From assembly GCA_037833965.1 (NCBI GenBank), contig AP031354.1:25460001-25524000 (forward strand): 64,000 bases of DNA, written 5' to 3'. The position numbers and the translations under genes were made by a program. Below are positions 1 to 10,489 of this stretch, piece by piece. The notes under the pieces are model-generated. The model made no database searches. It saw nothing but the letters and a program-made list of their open reading frames with translations, and was not told where the DNA came from. Each line of letters starts with the position of its first letter. Positions within the stretch are counted from its first letter, which is position 1. The stretch comes from Marchantia polymorpha subsp. ruderalis (Eukaryota > Streptophyta > Marchantiopsida > Marchantiales > Marchantiaceae).

Positions 1-149
1 ATGTAAATGATGATAACAATCTAAAAAAAAGGTTAGATACAAAGTTGCTTTTATATAAGATGATTTAATAGTATTAAAACTCCCCACATTTCTGAAGCTG
101 AAAATCTATTTCCCATGTTCACGCTATTGAATCAGCTTATCAGAATTCG

Positions 150-720
150 TTTGAAAGGAAAGCCATCCCCGCATCTCCTTCTTCATACGTCTCTGCTCCT
201 GTGCTATATATTCCTGCTGTCTTATCCACCCCTGCCCTGCACTACCTCTGGTAGCTGAATTTATTGCACACCAATGGTCGTCAGGGCTCGGAGAGTATAC
301 AAAGTATTGAAACCGGTCGCGTTAGTGAAAAGGATGTTGGGGTAGAAAAACTATCAAGTCTAATTCAGCCAAATCTTTCACCACATCAAGCTCTTTACGT
401 TCTTCAACGAACACGAAAAATGTATCACGGCCTCATGTGGCATAGAATTTGAAAGCTGTGGGATAATCTGAACCCATTGATCGATAAATATCCTAATAAC
501 AGCTTCATCCATTGCTTCGTCTCGTGATCATTCCAAGGAAATCTCTGTCTCGTGATCAAACCTCAAATATATATATCTCTAGCTCTCCTGATCAAAGCTC
601 CATCCATTTTCCGGACCATGCGATTACGGAGGAAGTTGGCGACATCGCTCCTATGATCAAACTCCCCTTCGAGAGGAGTCAGCCCTTGGCCTCAGTAACG
701 TATGAGAATTGGTACAGGTA
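150..720 (-). pseudogene. F-box gene relic A (3' part only)
   Basis: This minus-strand segment matches the C-terminal half of the F-box genes at 3543-4724 and 9171-10388 and is closest, at about 90% by eye, to relic B at 6405-7556. The match continues into the 3' flank (1-150 resembles 6405-6590), so a genomic segment was copied rather than a transcript. The F-box motif and N-terminal half are absent and the match stops near 720. Reading frames are broken by stops and small indels. It is a dead fragment of a local family and no function is expected. Confidence 0.75.
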
Positions 721-1019
721 AGGTTTGGCGTCGTGCGATATTTACTCGTCGCTGGATTCAAAGCCTTCGTAAATGTACGATAAAATCTCACACACGGAGA
801 AAAAATGAAAAGAATCAAGTCATATGGAAGGAAATATACATGAATCACAAATATCGTTATTTTATGGAGAGTTGTGAGATTTGATAATTGTCAAAGCTAG
901 AGATAGCCCGTTAGATACTGTAGTTACAAAAAGTCTAAAAATTAACCTTAAGGACAAAGTTATGAGCAGGATAACTCAAGCTAGTCTCAAGATGGAATTT
1001 TAAGTACCAGCTATGAAGA

Positions 1020-1283
1020 TTGCTACAAGAACACAATCGCTACTTCAGCGCTCAATGATATCATACCAAAAGAAGCATGGCCCGGTAAGGAACGTCATCT
1101 TACAATGATGAGAGTGTTTGATATTCTAGCTTAAGCTCATTGACCAAAGGAGCAGAAGAATATATCGAGGATAAAAGCTTCAAATTTCATCTTCATTGGC
1201 TATGAAGAAGTATTGGAAGGGTACACTCTGTTCGATCTTAATAAAATTTGGAGTACAGATACATAATACTCTTTGACGAGAAA
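1020..1283 (+). pseudogene. Ty1/copia integrase C-terminal fragment
   Basis: Plus-strand translation gives the familiar end of a copia integrase: a segment like ALNDIIPKEAW followed by PGKERHL, a degenerate VFG block (VFDIL), a PKEQK stretch, then FIFIGYEE and GYTLFDLNKIWST. These correspond to the family blocks 'TPEEAW-GKKP', 'LRVFG', 'KLDDKS', 'FIGY' and 'GYRLYDP'. At least three in-frame stops interrupt it. No LTR or other pol domain is visible beside it, so it is an old fragment. Confidence 0.6.
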
Positions 1284-2880
1284 AAAAACTTGAGAAAAAA
1301 AAAACTTTTAGAATTAAAAATCTGTTACCACTGTTACATCTATTGGTATATCTATTATATGACCACTTTACAAGAAGAGTGATGATGATCAAGGGATATA
1401 ATCAGCAAAATCAAATGCTTTTTCGGAAATCAAAAAATTTGAAATTCTTGAAGCTCAATATTAAGAGAGATCTAGTAGCGTATATACTAGAGAAGAAGTA
1501 GATGGACGAACTAAATAAGATTCACGATATCTCATGTGCATGTCTATATGAGGAGTACGGTCAAGCATAAAAATCTTCAAGAGGTTGGAAAAACTGAGGA
1601 ACTCTTTCCGTTTAACCTGTAAAACCTTCTCAGAATAAAAAATGAGGGACATTGATAAAGGTTGGAGAAGCTGAAGATGTGGCTCTTAGAGGGTCAAACA
1701 GGTAAGATCTCAAAGCTTAAGTTTGAAGAGTTTTTATAGTAGCTCTGGTCTGAGGCGCAGATATACATAATTGCACATTCCAGTGGCACTGAAGAGCAAA
1801 TCATCTGATATAGAGTTAATTTTGATGTTAAATGACTACACCTGAGAGTGGCTCCCGAGTGTTAGTGTAAGAGTGTCTGTGGTACTCGATCAAATATTGC
1901 TCCAAGATACTTCTTAGTACCAAAACTAGAGAATCTCATTCTCCTGTTGATAAGATATTTTCAAACATCAAATATTGGGTTTCCATCACTTTCTTTTAAT
2001 ATAATTGCGTCCTATTTAGATTTTAGGATTAAATATAACCAAATGTATGAACCAACTTCGTCACTTCTTAGCCGCGGCTGAAACTTCTGAATTCTAACAT
2101 CAACACTATAACCTCCTGATAAGCTCAATCTTCCATAATTAGAGCACCACGGAGAAGTCAAGACACTACTAGCAGTACGGATGGACCAAAAAAACTTGCG
2201 AGATTTCACATAGAAATTGGTAGAATGAAGGATATTTTACAGTTAAGTTACATCCTAAACAACCAACCACTTGTGCTAAATGTGCCCAGCCTAGAAGCTT
2301 TCGCACTCTTCAAAGACAACGACTCTACAGAAAACTTGGCAAAAGGTTTAAGAATGTCTTTCCCACATTCCACGTATTCACTGATACGCAGATAATGACT
2401 CCAGAAGGTTTGGACCCTCATCCAAAGTATAAACTTTGCACATATTTTGGATAAGGGACGTCATGGAAGAACCTATATCATAGTTTTAGCTTCGATAGGG
2501 GTTTTCTACAGAACAGAGACTAGTGATCACATTCTTTTAACAAAAAAATCAGATTTATAATTTATCCCTGTTTTGGAAAAACTAACCAAAAAAAGTAAAT
2601 TGATAAAAAGATGTGTAGTTATCAATTTTGTAACAATTGTTATCCAAGTGTTCAACATTATGCATCTTTTACACATAATACGAGCATGGAACTCTTCTAT
2701 TTGGACTACCTTGGTCTTTCTACGTCACGAGGAACGGGTTCAAGTATGGTATGATTGCCGTACTTAAACCTTCGCACTAAAAGTTTAACTTTAACCAGAA
2801 ACCAACCAATAAATTCACTAACTTTTGCAATGTTTTAGTAATTACACAAATGTATTTACAACATTTAGACAAGCAGGAAG
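1284..2880. other. AT-rich stretch without recognisable genes
   Basis: Both strands were read. Only short ORFs under 70 codons occur, with no domain I recognise. The stretch may hold further decayed transposon sequence downstream of the copia fragment, but nothing supports a specific call. Confidence 0.5.
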
Positions 2881-3530
2881 TATTTAAACATGCTTTTATC
2901 CCCTTCTTCTTGACGACGTTCATAGTCCTCTACTCGACGGAAGATGAAGTGCCTAAAATCCTTGCCGATGTTCAAACTGATGACTAGAGTGAAGATCAAA
3001 GCTTCCAGCATCCTCGACGGCATGAACAAACTTGGCTATTGAGAATACATCAGCCAGTGCCATAGTTGTTGTCAATGAACATGTCACCGACTTGGTGAGT
3101 TTGGATCAGCAACCGTCGCGGTCCCTGAAGAGAACAGTCGAGATCGCTATTTTCCATCGCTATCATTGTGGAAGAAGTTGATTGCCCTGTCAGTTCAACC
3201 TACAGTCTATCGGATAGTTATGAATACTCCAGTACTGCAATTTCATTCATATCCTTTAACATCCTAGATAAATCATGACTTCATGTATTTAGAAGGATAT
3301 TTTTATGCATGGTTAGGCACCAAAGGGGAAAAAACACTTGTTTGGCTTTTCGGAAGGGGGATATGATTATTTTTCCACCCTATCAAACTACTTCGACAAT
3401 ATCACGCTTGCACACATCTAGTTGTGAAAATCCGTGCAGTTCAAACGACCTATATTTCATGGAATGATCTGTCCTGAAACTCCTATAACTTCTCTTCGGA
3501 CTTCCACTACGTCCTCTTCTCTGGAGAGTC
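2881..3530. repeat. Duplicated 3' flank of F-box gene (pairs with 8540-9040)
   Basis: Several stretches recur in order in both places: one near 'gacttggtg...gatcagc...gtcga', one near 'cttttcggaag', one near 'aatctgtcct'. Similarity is weaker than between the F-box coding parts. This shows that the duplicated unit included at least 0.6 kb downstream of the stop codon. Confidence 0.6.
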
Positions 3531-3542
3531 CCCCACCTCCTA

Positions 3543-4724
3543 TCACAGATGTCTCTGCTGCTGTGTTATCCACTCCTGCTCTGCATTTAATCCGGGCGCC
3601 GGAATCGTGACACACCAAGGGTCATGGATGATATGTGGCAGAAAGTCCCATAAACGAAATTCAGGGGCTCCACGAAAAGGAGGTTCGGGTAAAAAAAACA
3701 TCATGTCTCTTTCAGCCCAGTATTTCGCCACCACAGCTTCTTCCTCGTAAACGAAGAACACATCACTACCTCCTGAAGCATAAATTCTGAAGGTTCTGGC
3801 ATCCCCCATAACCAATAGATCTCTTATTCTCGTTATCAGAGATCCATCCATTCTCCGGACCATTGGATGTCGGAGGAAGTAACCGTCATAGCTCCTACCA
3901 TCAAATTCCACATCAGTCCAATCCATGGCGAGTAAGCACACATTTCCTTCATACGCAAGAATCTGAAGGGCACCTGGCTTGTCCTCCATGACTTCCTCTG
4001 ACAAAACATTCCATGTTTCTTCTCTCAGATCAAATATCAATAGAGCCTTAATCATGACCGTGGGATCCCATACGAGCCAATACAAACATCCATTACATAT
4101 TACACATCTCCCACTGTGCCACTCTACTTCCATCCAGTTTACCAATGTAGGAAACGGATGAATAATCCACGACCAAGTACTGGTAGTCGAATCGTAAATC
4201 AAAGATCTGCGTCTATCTGGGACCAGAACTCCTCCCAAAACCAGCTTGAAGTGTTTTGTAGATTGGTCCACGACTAAACCCACCATGATGCACTCAAGCT
4301 TATCATCCAAGACTGCAGATACTCCATCGATATCATGAGGTACGTTCAAACTCAGGAATTTGTCCTCAACTGGGTTATACATTACATATTCGGTTGAGAA
4401 CAGTTCATTGAAACACAGTAGGCCTCCATCAGCAGCGACCACGTGCTTGGGCCGAAATGTAATATTTCTTCTGATCCATCGATCATGAAAGCAGAAGTAG
4501 GCCGTATTGTCAATACATGCATCATACAAAATAACAGATTTATTCCAGATTCTGTTCCGTAACTGGGGACCATCTATGATTTCCTTCCATTTCTTACAAA
4601 CTGAACGACATTCCACAAGAGTAAAAACTGGCAGATCCTGATCTCTGAGAACCTTTATCAGTAATTCAACAGGTAGGGGTTCCAATAGATCTTGAGGTCG
4701 ATCCACTTCTCTTTCGAGTTCCAT
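3543..4724 (-). CDS. F-box protein (F-box plus C-terminal beta-rich region)
   Basis: Predicted substrate receptor of an SCF ubiquitin ligase. The N-terminal F-box (about residues 12-60) shows LPVELLIKVLRD, then VECRSVCKKWKEIIDGP, the typical Skp1-binding pattern. It is followed by F-box-associated blocks: GGLLCF, YNPVEDKFLSL, VGLVVDQSTKHFKLVLGG and IYDSTTSTWSW. I chose the ATG at 4724 because it lies 16 codons before the F-box core and matches the start of the paralogue at 10388; the open frame continues upstream to 4853 but only from a GTG. The product is 393 residues, uninterrupted, with no intron needed. No kelch repeat is clear enough to name. It is the only fully intact member of the local cluster. 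The target protein is unknown. Confidence 0.85.
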   Translation of the reverse strand: MELEREVDRPQDLLEPLPVELLIKVLRDQDLPVFTLVECRSVCKKWKEIIDGPQLRNRIWNKSVILYDACIDNTAYFCFHDRWIRRNITFRPKHVVAADGGLLCFNELFSTEYVMYNPVEDKFLSLNVPHDIDGVSAVLDDKLECIMVGLVVDQSTKHFKLVLGGVLVPDRRRSLIYDSTTSTWSWIIHPFPTLVNWMEVEWHSGRCVICNGCLYWLVWDPTVMIKALLIFDLREETWNVLSEEVMEDKPGALQILAYEGNVCLLAMDWTDVEFDGRSYDGYFLRHPMVRRMDGSLITRIRDLLVMGDARTFRIYASGGSDVFFVYEEEAVVAKYWAERDMMFFLPEPPFRGAPEFRLWDFLPHIIHDPWCVTIPAPGLNAEQEWITQQQRHL

Positions 4725-5110
4725 TGCAGCGAACAAGCCCTGAATGATACATATGAATGTGACCTCTGAATTAAATCTGGAACATTTCAGAAGGGACAGT
4801 AACCAGTCAATTGCAAGTAAATCTTGGAAAACAAATCTCATGATCGTTGCCACAGATCGGCTCAGATGAGAAAGATCTGATGCTACGAGAACTTCATATG
4901 TGTGGACGAGAGAAGAGTGGTATCACTAACGAAGAGTAGATGGTCAGACCACGGGAGACTAGTTCCTGTCATGTTCGCAGATCTGATGTCGTGGACCGAA
5001 ACACGGACTAGTAGGCGTGACTGCGATTGAATTACGCATCGGTCATCTCAGCATTTCATTTAGATTTCGGTGTACGTTTAACTGTCATTTTCACAATTTG
5101 AAGTATAAAC
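4725..5110 (-). promoter_or_regulatory. Upstream region of the intact F-box gene
   Basis: The first 130 bp upstream of the ATG align with the region upstream of the paralogue at 10388. The part around 5030-5110 aligns with about 13585-13670, which lies beyond the solo LTR inserted upstream of that paralogue. Shared words include 'gcatcggtcatctca' and 'tttgaagtat'. This shows the ancestral promoter region was duplicated with the gene. No clear TATA box was assigned. Confidence 0.5.
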
Positions 5111-5725
5111 CTGCTCGTTTAGAACGCCAAAGACTCACTCTCATACTTTTTTCAAATGCCTACACTGCTGAACTGTCTTCTGATTTTCAATAATAATTTG
5201 AATAGAAATACAAATGGAATAAAAGCTCCTTTCTATATGAAATCGTATCAATCACTTATTTCCAACGTTGACTTATTCGAACTTGGAGATATGACCAGTT
5301 ACTCCCCTGACTCCACTAAGGCATAAATATAGTCTAACTAATGTTCATAGGAAAACTAGAGACCGCTTTCATGGTAGGAAGGTAATCATCGCGCTAACTA
5401 CCACCACGTACCTTGTTGAGATACTTATGGAGATGTGTGTTCTGATTAGCCTCTTTTCTCCTCTAGTCTGGATTGTAGTCTTCTGATTGCACAAATGACT
5501 ACAAGAAGTCTTTGATTACTAAGGCTCCCAACTCAGATCTTTCAAGGCCAAAGGCGATTCATTGTTCCAAAAGAATGATAATGATGAATTCTATATGTGA
5601 AAATGTCTCTAATGTTGTCTGTATACACTTCCATTTAAGATTGAACTTAAAGTCATATTCTTTGCTTCAATTCTCTGAGTTTAAATGTAATTTACACCCG
5701 AAATGTACACAATGTCATTTTGCTC

Positions 5726-5807
5726 ATAATTATACCACACTAAAAGGAGATTTGACTGGAGTCGAATTCACTCCAGTCAAATCTCCTCACAGATGTGGTA
5801 TAATTAT
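5726..5807. repeat. Long palindrome (two-part stem, 7-nt loop)
   Basis: An inner 17-bp perfect stem (5746-5762 with 5770-5786) closes a 7-nt loop. An outer 14-bp stem (5727-5740 with 5794-5807) is separated from it by a small asymmetric bulge. A 102-codon ORF running across it (5512-5820) is partly made by the palindrome and is not a credible gene. It looks like a snapback duplication. Confidence 0.85.
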
Positions 5808-6271
5808 ACAGAACTTATAGGTTTCTAGAAAGGATATTTTCGATCATAGTCGCAATCTGAAACCCTCAAACTCAGAAAGTAATATTTCATAAGTTTTAAT
5901 ATCAACTCCATCTCCTAAAATCTTCAAACTCCTACTTTGGGCTAAAAAACTATTTTGATTTCTCCATGAGCTATTTTTTAATTTGAAATTGTTCTAAATG
6001 AATTTAGATTCTATCCTTGAGTATTATGTGCATTAATTTGCTTATCAGCCATAACAAATATTTTAGTGCCAATAGTAACGTAGATTCTTATTGCAACAAT
6101 TATCTTTCACAATAGAGTTCTGCTATATAAGTTGACACAAGAGGCATGCACATGCAAATCTTATCACAAACTACATTTTTGTGATATCAAACGTAACCAA
6201 GGGAAATAATCTACAATATTATTTTATAATAGATCTCGGACTACTCTAATATTAATCATCTGACTTCAATC

Positions 6272-6292
6272 ATATATATATATATATATATA
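6272..6292. repeat. (AT)n microsatellite
   Basis: About ten AT dinucleotides in an AT-rich stretch (5808-6404) in which I see no gene. Confidence 0.9.
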
Positions 6293-6404
6293 CTATTATT
6301 CCAAGAAGTTATAATTTACAAACATTACTTGTACCGAACAACGTAACTCACATATTCAAAAATTTATCTTGCATGTTAATAAACAAAGAAACAGACATGA
6401 ACAA

Positions 6405-7556
6405 AAATAGAAATGATGATAATAATCTCCAAAAAAAGGTTAAATAAATAGTTATTTTTCTATAATATGACTTAATAGTAATAAAACCCCCCACACGTCT
6501 GAAGCTGAAAATCTATTTCCAATCTTCACGCTATTGAATCAGCTTCTTAAGTTTATTCGTTTGAAAGGAAAGCCTTCCCCGCATCTCCTACTTCATACGT
6601 CTCTGCTCCTGTGCTATATACTCCTGCTGTCTTATCCACACCTGCCCTGCACTTCCTCTGGTAGCGGAAGTTATTGCATACCAATGGTCGTCAGGGCTCG
6701 GAGGGTATACAAAGCATTGAGACCGATTGCGTGAGTGAAAAGGAGGTTGGGGTAGAAAGAATATCAAGTCTAATTCAGCCCAATGTTTCACCACATCAAG
6801 TTCTTTACGTTCTTCTCGAACACGAAAAATGCATCACGGCCTCGTGTGGCATAGAATTTGAAAGCTGTGGGATAATCTAGAACCCATTGATCTATAAATC
6901 TCCTGATAACAGCTTCATCCATTGCTCGATCAGATATATCTCTAGCTCTCCTGGTCAAAGCTCCATCCATTCTCCGGACCATGGAATTTCGGAGGAAGTT
7001 TGCTCCTACGATCAAACTCCCCTACGAGAGGACACCAATTACTGGCAACTAGCCAAACATGTTTCTCATAAGCAGCCACTTGAAGGTCAATTGGCGGGGC
7101 CCCATGAATTCCTGTACCAGGGCGTTCCACCTTCACTCCAAGAGACCTTTCATCTTGCGGCCAGAGGGATCCCATACGAGCCAATACAGAAATCTACTAC
7201 ATACTACACTTCTCCCAATACCCCAGACGTCTTTCATCCATTCAGGATACGGATGAATTCATCACGACCATGTACCGGTCGTCGAGTCGTAAATCAAAGT
7301 TCTGCGTCTATCTGTTGCGACCAGAACTCCTCCCAAAACCAGGTTGAAGTTTTTTTAGATTGGTCTACGACTAAACCCACCACCTTACGCCTTCAGCATT
7401 CCATTAATGATTGTATGTTTTCCATCGATTTCACGAGGTACCTTTAAAAGTAGGTACTTGTCCGAAACTGGGTTATAAATGACATATGCTGTTGAAAATC
7501 GTTCACCGAAACACAGTAGGCCTCCATAAGCAGCGACAACCTGCTTGGGCCCATAT
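6405..7556 (-). pseudogene. F-box gene relic B (N-terminus lost)
   Basis: Minus-strand homologue of the nearby F-box genes. It retains, in scattered frames, the VVAAYGGLLCFGERFSTAY block, the YNPVSDKYLLL block, the RRMDGALTRR block and a complete C-terminus ending in QEQRRMK near 6588. Frameshifts separate these pieces, and the first 60-70 codons including the F-box are gone. Homology ends at 7556-7575, exactly where a 19-bp perfect palindrome begins. 6405-6590 is 3' flank shared with relic A. The ancestral-type C-terminus seen here is useful for recognising the frameshift in the gene at 9171-10388. Confidence 0.8.
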
Positions 7557-7603
7557 GTAAGACTCCTTGTGATTAATTTTAAGATAATCACAAGGAGTCT
7601 TAC
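7557..7603. repeat. Perfect 19-bp inverted repeat at the F-box truncation point
   Basis: Arms 7557-7575 and 7585-7603 are exact reverse complements around a 9-nt loop. The left arm is F-box coding sequence (compare 10118-10136 in the intact copy); the right arm is its inverted duplicate. F-box homology stops here, so the palindrome marks the rearrangement junction. Confidence 0.9.
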
Positions 7604-8499
7604 AAAGTAAAAGTTGATGTAAAGTAAAAGCTTGGTAAAAAAGTTATGTAGAAGAAGTTCTTGATTCAAAACCAAATTTATTTTTGTTACTAAAGTTGAG
7701 TTAAAAAATGAAATCCGAAAGATTTACTTTTCTATCCATCACATCAAAATCTTAAATTCTTTTGTTTATTCATAAATATGTTGATATTTTTTGTGATAGC
7801 ATATTGAATTCTTATATCATGAAACTGAGATTTTCAACTTTTTTGGAATCGAATAATTGGTGGTGATTTCATTTAAAAATCTGGAGCTCTCATTTCTATG
7901 AATTGTGTAATGAGTTAGGGAAAAAAAGAACTTACAACGGAAGTTTCTTTAAAGAATGTGCAAAAATGGTCAGATTTTAGCGAGAGCAATGGTTTAAGAC
8001 AAAATATTGAAATTGAACAAGTTGATGATGCATTTATTGTTATATTTTATCAAAGGGTATTTACGTGGGAAAGAAAATGTCTTCTTCTCTAATTCCACCA
8101 AGATTAGAAAGAAAGAAGAACGAAATTGTGACTTAAGAGAAAACCCCTCCGAGTTAGTAGGTTGACGATATCTCATAATATTGCTCTCAACATAAAAACT
8201 ATAATACTATGACAGTTCTCATGGCTGCTCTAGTCTTATATGTATGAGTAAGTCATAATCTCTAACAACTTTTATGTGATGAGCCAAATCCCATGAGAAG
8301 CTTAACATCTTAAAGAGATCAATCTGAACTCTTTCACTCAATTGAGTTCATTTGATATTGAGTAGCATAAAAATTGATATATTTGTCTATTCTACTAACA
8401 GTTGCTATATAATTGTAGTCTCTGTGAGTAGAATGTAGGGAAGCTATAACTTGAAACTTGATGATAACTGTTACCCCAATGGGGATAACTAACCTAGCT
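7604..8499. other. AT-rich stretch, no gene seen
   Basis: No ORF beyond 60 codons, no RNA gene and no transposon end could be supported. A weak second palindrome ('taccccaatggggata') lies near 8472. Confidence 0.5.
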
Positions 8500-8525
8500 A
8501 TAGTTCCCTATAGCTAGGGAACTAT
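8500..8525. repeat. Perfect 11-bp palindrome, 4-nt loop
   Basis: Arms 8500-8510 and 8515-8525 (atagttcccta / tagggaactat) around 'tagc'. Another small snapback of the kind repeated through the left half of the window. Confidence 0.85.
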
Positions 8526-9170
8526 CAGACAATGATATTGTTCATCTCAACAAATATGACAACGACTTGGTGCCCTTTGATCAGCTACTGTCGAGAATAG
8601 TCGACGTCGCTGTTTTCATATTTTTGAGATCAACGAAAAACATGCAATTGGATGGAAAGTCAGAAGACAATACTGAATGGGTTGAATATATCCATTTTCA
8701 GTATATAATGATATCCAAGGTGCATTGTAGATGATATTGATCGCTTTGTCAATTTGACCTATAATATACTGGATTGTGTAGTTACCTTCAGAAACAATCT
8801 AGATATCTCTCTACCTTGAGCCCTAATTGGATCGAGAATCAAATGTAAGGTTATTTACCAAGAAAAGGAAATTTTTCCGCTTTTCGGAAGAGTGATCTGA
8901 ATCCACTGTTTTACCCTCTTAAACCAATGCCATCTTAACATCCTGCAGAGAAATAAATTTTTAAGGACCCATATTTCGGTGAGCTAATCTGTCCTAAAGG
9001 TCATAACATTCCTCTTCTTCTCATAGAAATTCCATTGCCTCGTCAACCAAATTGCCCAAGAGCTTGCGTAGGAGCTTCCCGCATATCCTCCTCCTCCCGT
9101 CTCTGCTCCTGTGCTTTAAACTCATGCTGTCTTATCCACCCCTGCCCTACACTTCCTCTGGGACTTGGAA

Positions 9171-10388
9171 TTATTGCGCACCAAGGGTCAATCGGGGTCG
9201 GAGCGTATACAAAGTTTTGCAAAGGATTTCTTGAGTGAAAAGGAGGTTGGGGTACGAAAATATCAAGTTTAATTCAGCCCAATATTTCACCACATCAAGT
9301 TCTTTACGTTCTTCATCAAATACGAAAAATGCATCACTGCCTCCTGTGGCATAGAATTTGAAAACTGTGGGATAACCTCGAGCCCATTGATAAATAAATC
9401 TCCTGGCAGCAGCTTCATCACTTGGACCGTCCATATTCCATCGAAGTATATGTCTCGTGATCAAACCTCCATCATATACACCTCTAACTCTCCTGATCAA
9501 AGCTCCATCCATGTTCCGGACAATTCGATTCCGGAGGAAGTTGGCGACATCGCTCCTACGATCAAACTCCTCTTCCAGAGGTTTCCAGTTACTGGTGAGT
9601 AGGCACACATGTCCTTCATACGCAGCCATTTGAAGATTAATTGGCGTGCCCTCCATGGATTCCTCTACCAAGGCGTTCCACGTTCCCTTTTCCAGATCAA
9701 ATATCAAGAGAGCCCTCATCTTGCCCCTAAAGGGATCCCATACGAGCCAATACAGACATCTATCACATACTATACTTCTCCCAATACCCCACACGCTTTT
9801 CATCCATTCAGGAAACGGATGAACTCCCCACGACCATGTACCAGTCGTCGAGTCGTAAATCAAAGTTCTGAGTCTATCTGTTGCGACCAGAACTCCTCCC
9901 AAAACCAGCTTGAAGTTTTTCGTAGATTGGTCCACGATTAAACCCACCACCTTACACATTTGCATACCAACAATGACTGTATCTTCTCCATCGATTTCAC
10001 GAGGTACGTCTAAAAGCAGGAACTTGTCCGGAACTGGGTTGTACATGACATATGCTGTTGAAAATCGGTCACCGAAACACAGTAGGCCTCCATCAGCAGC
10101 GACCAGCTCATTGGGCCTAAATGTAAGATTCCTTGTGATCCATCGATCTCTACAGCAGAAGTAGGCCGTATCTTGAAGACTTGCATTAAACACAATAACA
10201 GAATTTTTCCATATTTTATTCCGTAAGTCAGGACCATCTATGATTTCCTTCCATTTCTTACGAACTGAACGACATTCCAGAAGTGTGGAAATTGGCAGAT
10301 CATAATCTCTGAGAATCTTGATCAGGAAATCGATAGGTAGACTTTCCCATGCATCTTCCGGTTGATGCTGATCTCTTTCGGGTTCCAT
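9171..10388 (-). CDS. F-box protein with frameshifted C-terminus
   Basis: Paralogue of the gene at 3543-4724. It starts at the ATG at 10388 and has the F-box core LPIDFLIKILRDYDLP and CRSVRKKWKEIIDGP at about residues 16-60, then the GGLLCF, YNPVPDKFLLLDVP, DQSTKNFKLVLGG and IYDSTTGTWSW blocks. It is open for 405 codons. Near 9255 it lacks one base relative to relic B ('attctttctacc' versus 'attttcgtacc' on the coding strand). This replaces a conserved tail beginning PQPPFHSRN by an unrelated 30-residue ending. Without that base loss the frame would run to a stop near 9043. The F-box and most of the C-terminal region remain, so it may still be functional. A 2.8-kb solo LTR lies about 100 bp upstream of the ATG. 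Confidence 0.75.
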   Translation of the reverse strand: MEPERDQHQPEDAWESLPIDFLIKILRDYDLPISTLLECRSVRKKWKEIIDGPDLRNKIWKNSVIVFNASLQDTAYFCCRDRWITRNLTFRPNELVAADGGLLCFGDRFSTAYVMYNPVPDKFLLLDVPREIDGEDTVIVGMQMCKVVGLIVDQSTKNFKLVLGGVLVATDRLRTLIYDSTTGTWSWGVHPFPEWMKSVWGIGRSIVCDRCLYWLVWDPFRGKMRALLIFDLEKGTWNALVEESMEGTPINLQMAAYEGHVCLLTSNWKPLEEEFDRRSDVANFLRNRIVRNMDGALIRRVRGVYDGGLITRHILRWNMDGPSDEAAARRFIYQWARGYPTVFKFYATGGSDAFFVFDEERKELDVVKYWAELNLIFSYPNLLFTQEILCKTLYTLRPRLTLGAQ

Positions 10389-10489
10389 TTTAACGAACGA
10401 GCTTTTAAAATATCATACATATGAGGCCATCTCTGAATCTGCAATCTGCAACATATCGATAGGAACCAGTACTCAGTCAACTGTGAGTT

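Noticed and set aside
1461..2209. Short minus-strand ORFs at 1461-1652 and 2012-2209
   Set aside because: No domain, no conservation with other parts of the window, length within chance.
3543..4853. Extended N-terminus of the F-box protein (436 codons)
   Set aside because: The extra 43 codons start from GTG and are not conserved upstream of the paralogue; the ATG at 4724 fits the family.
5512..5820. 102-codon plus-strand ORF
   Set aside because: Its last third is encoded by the palindrome at 5726-5807 and the rest has no domain; chance ORF.
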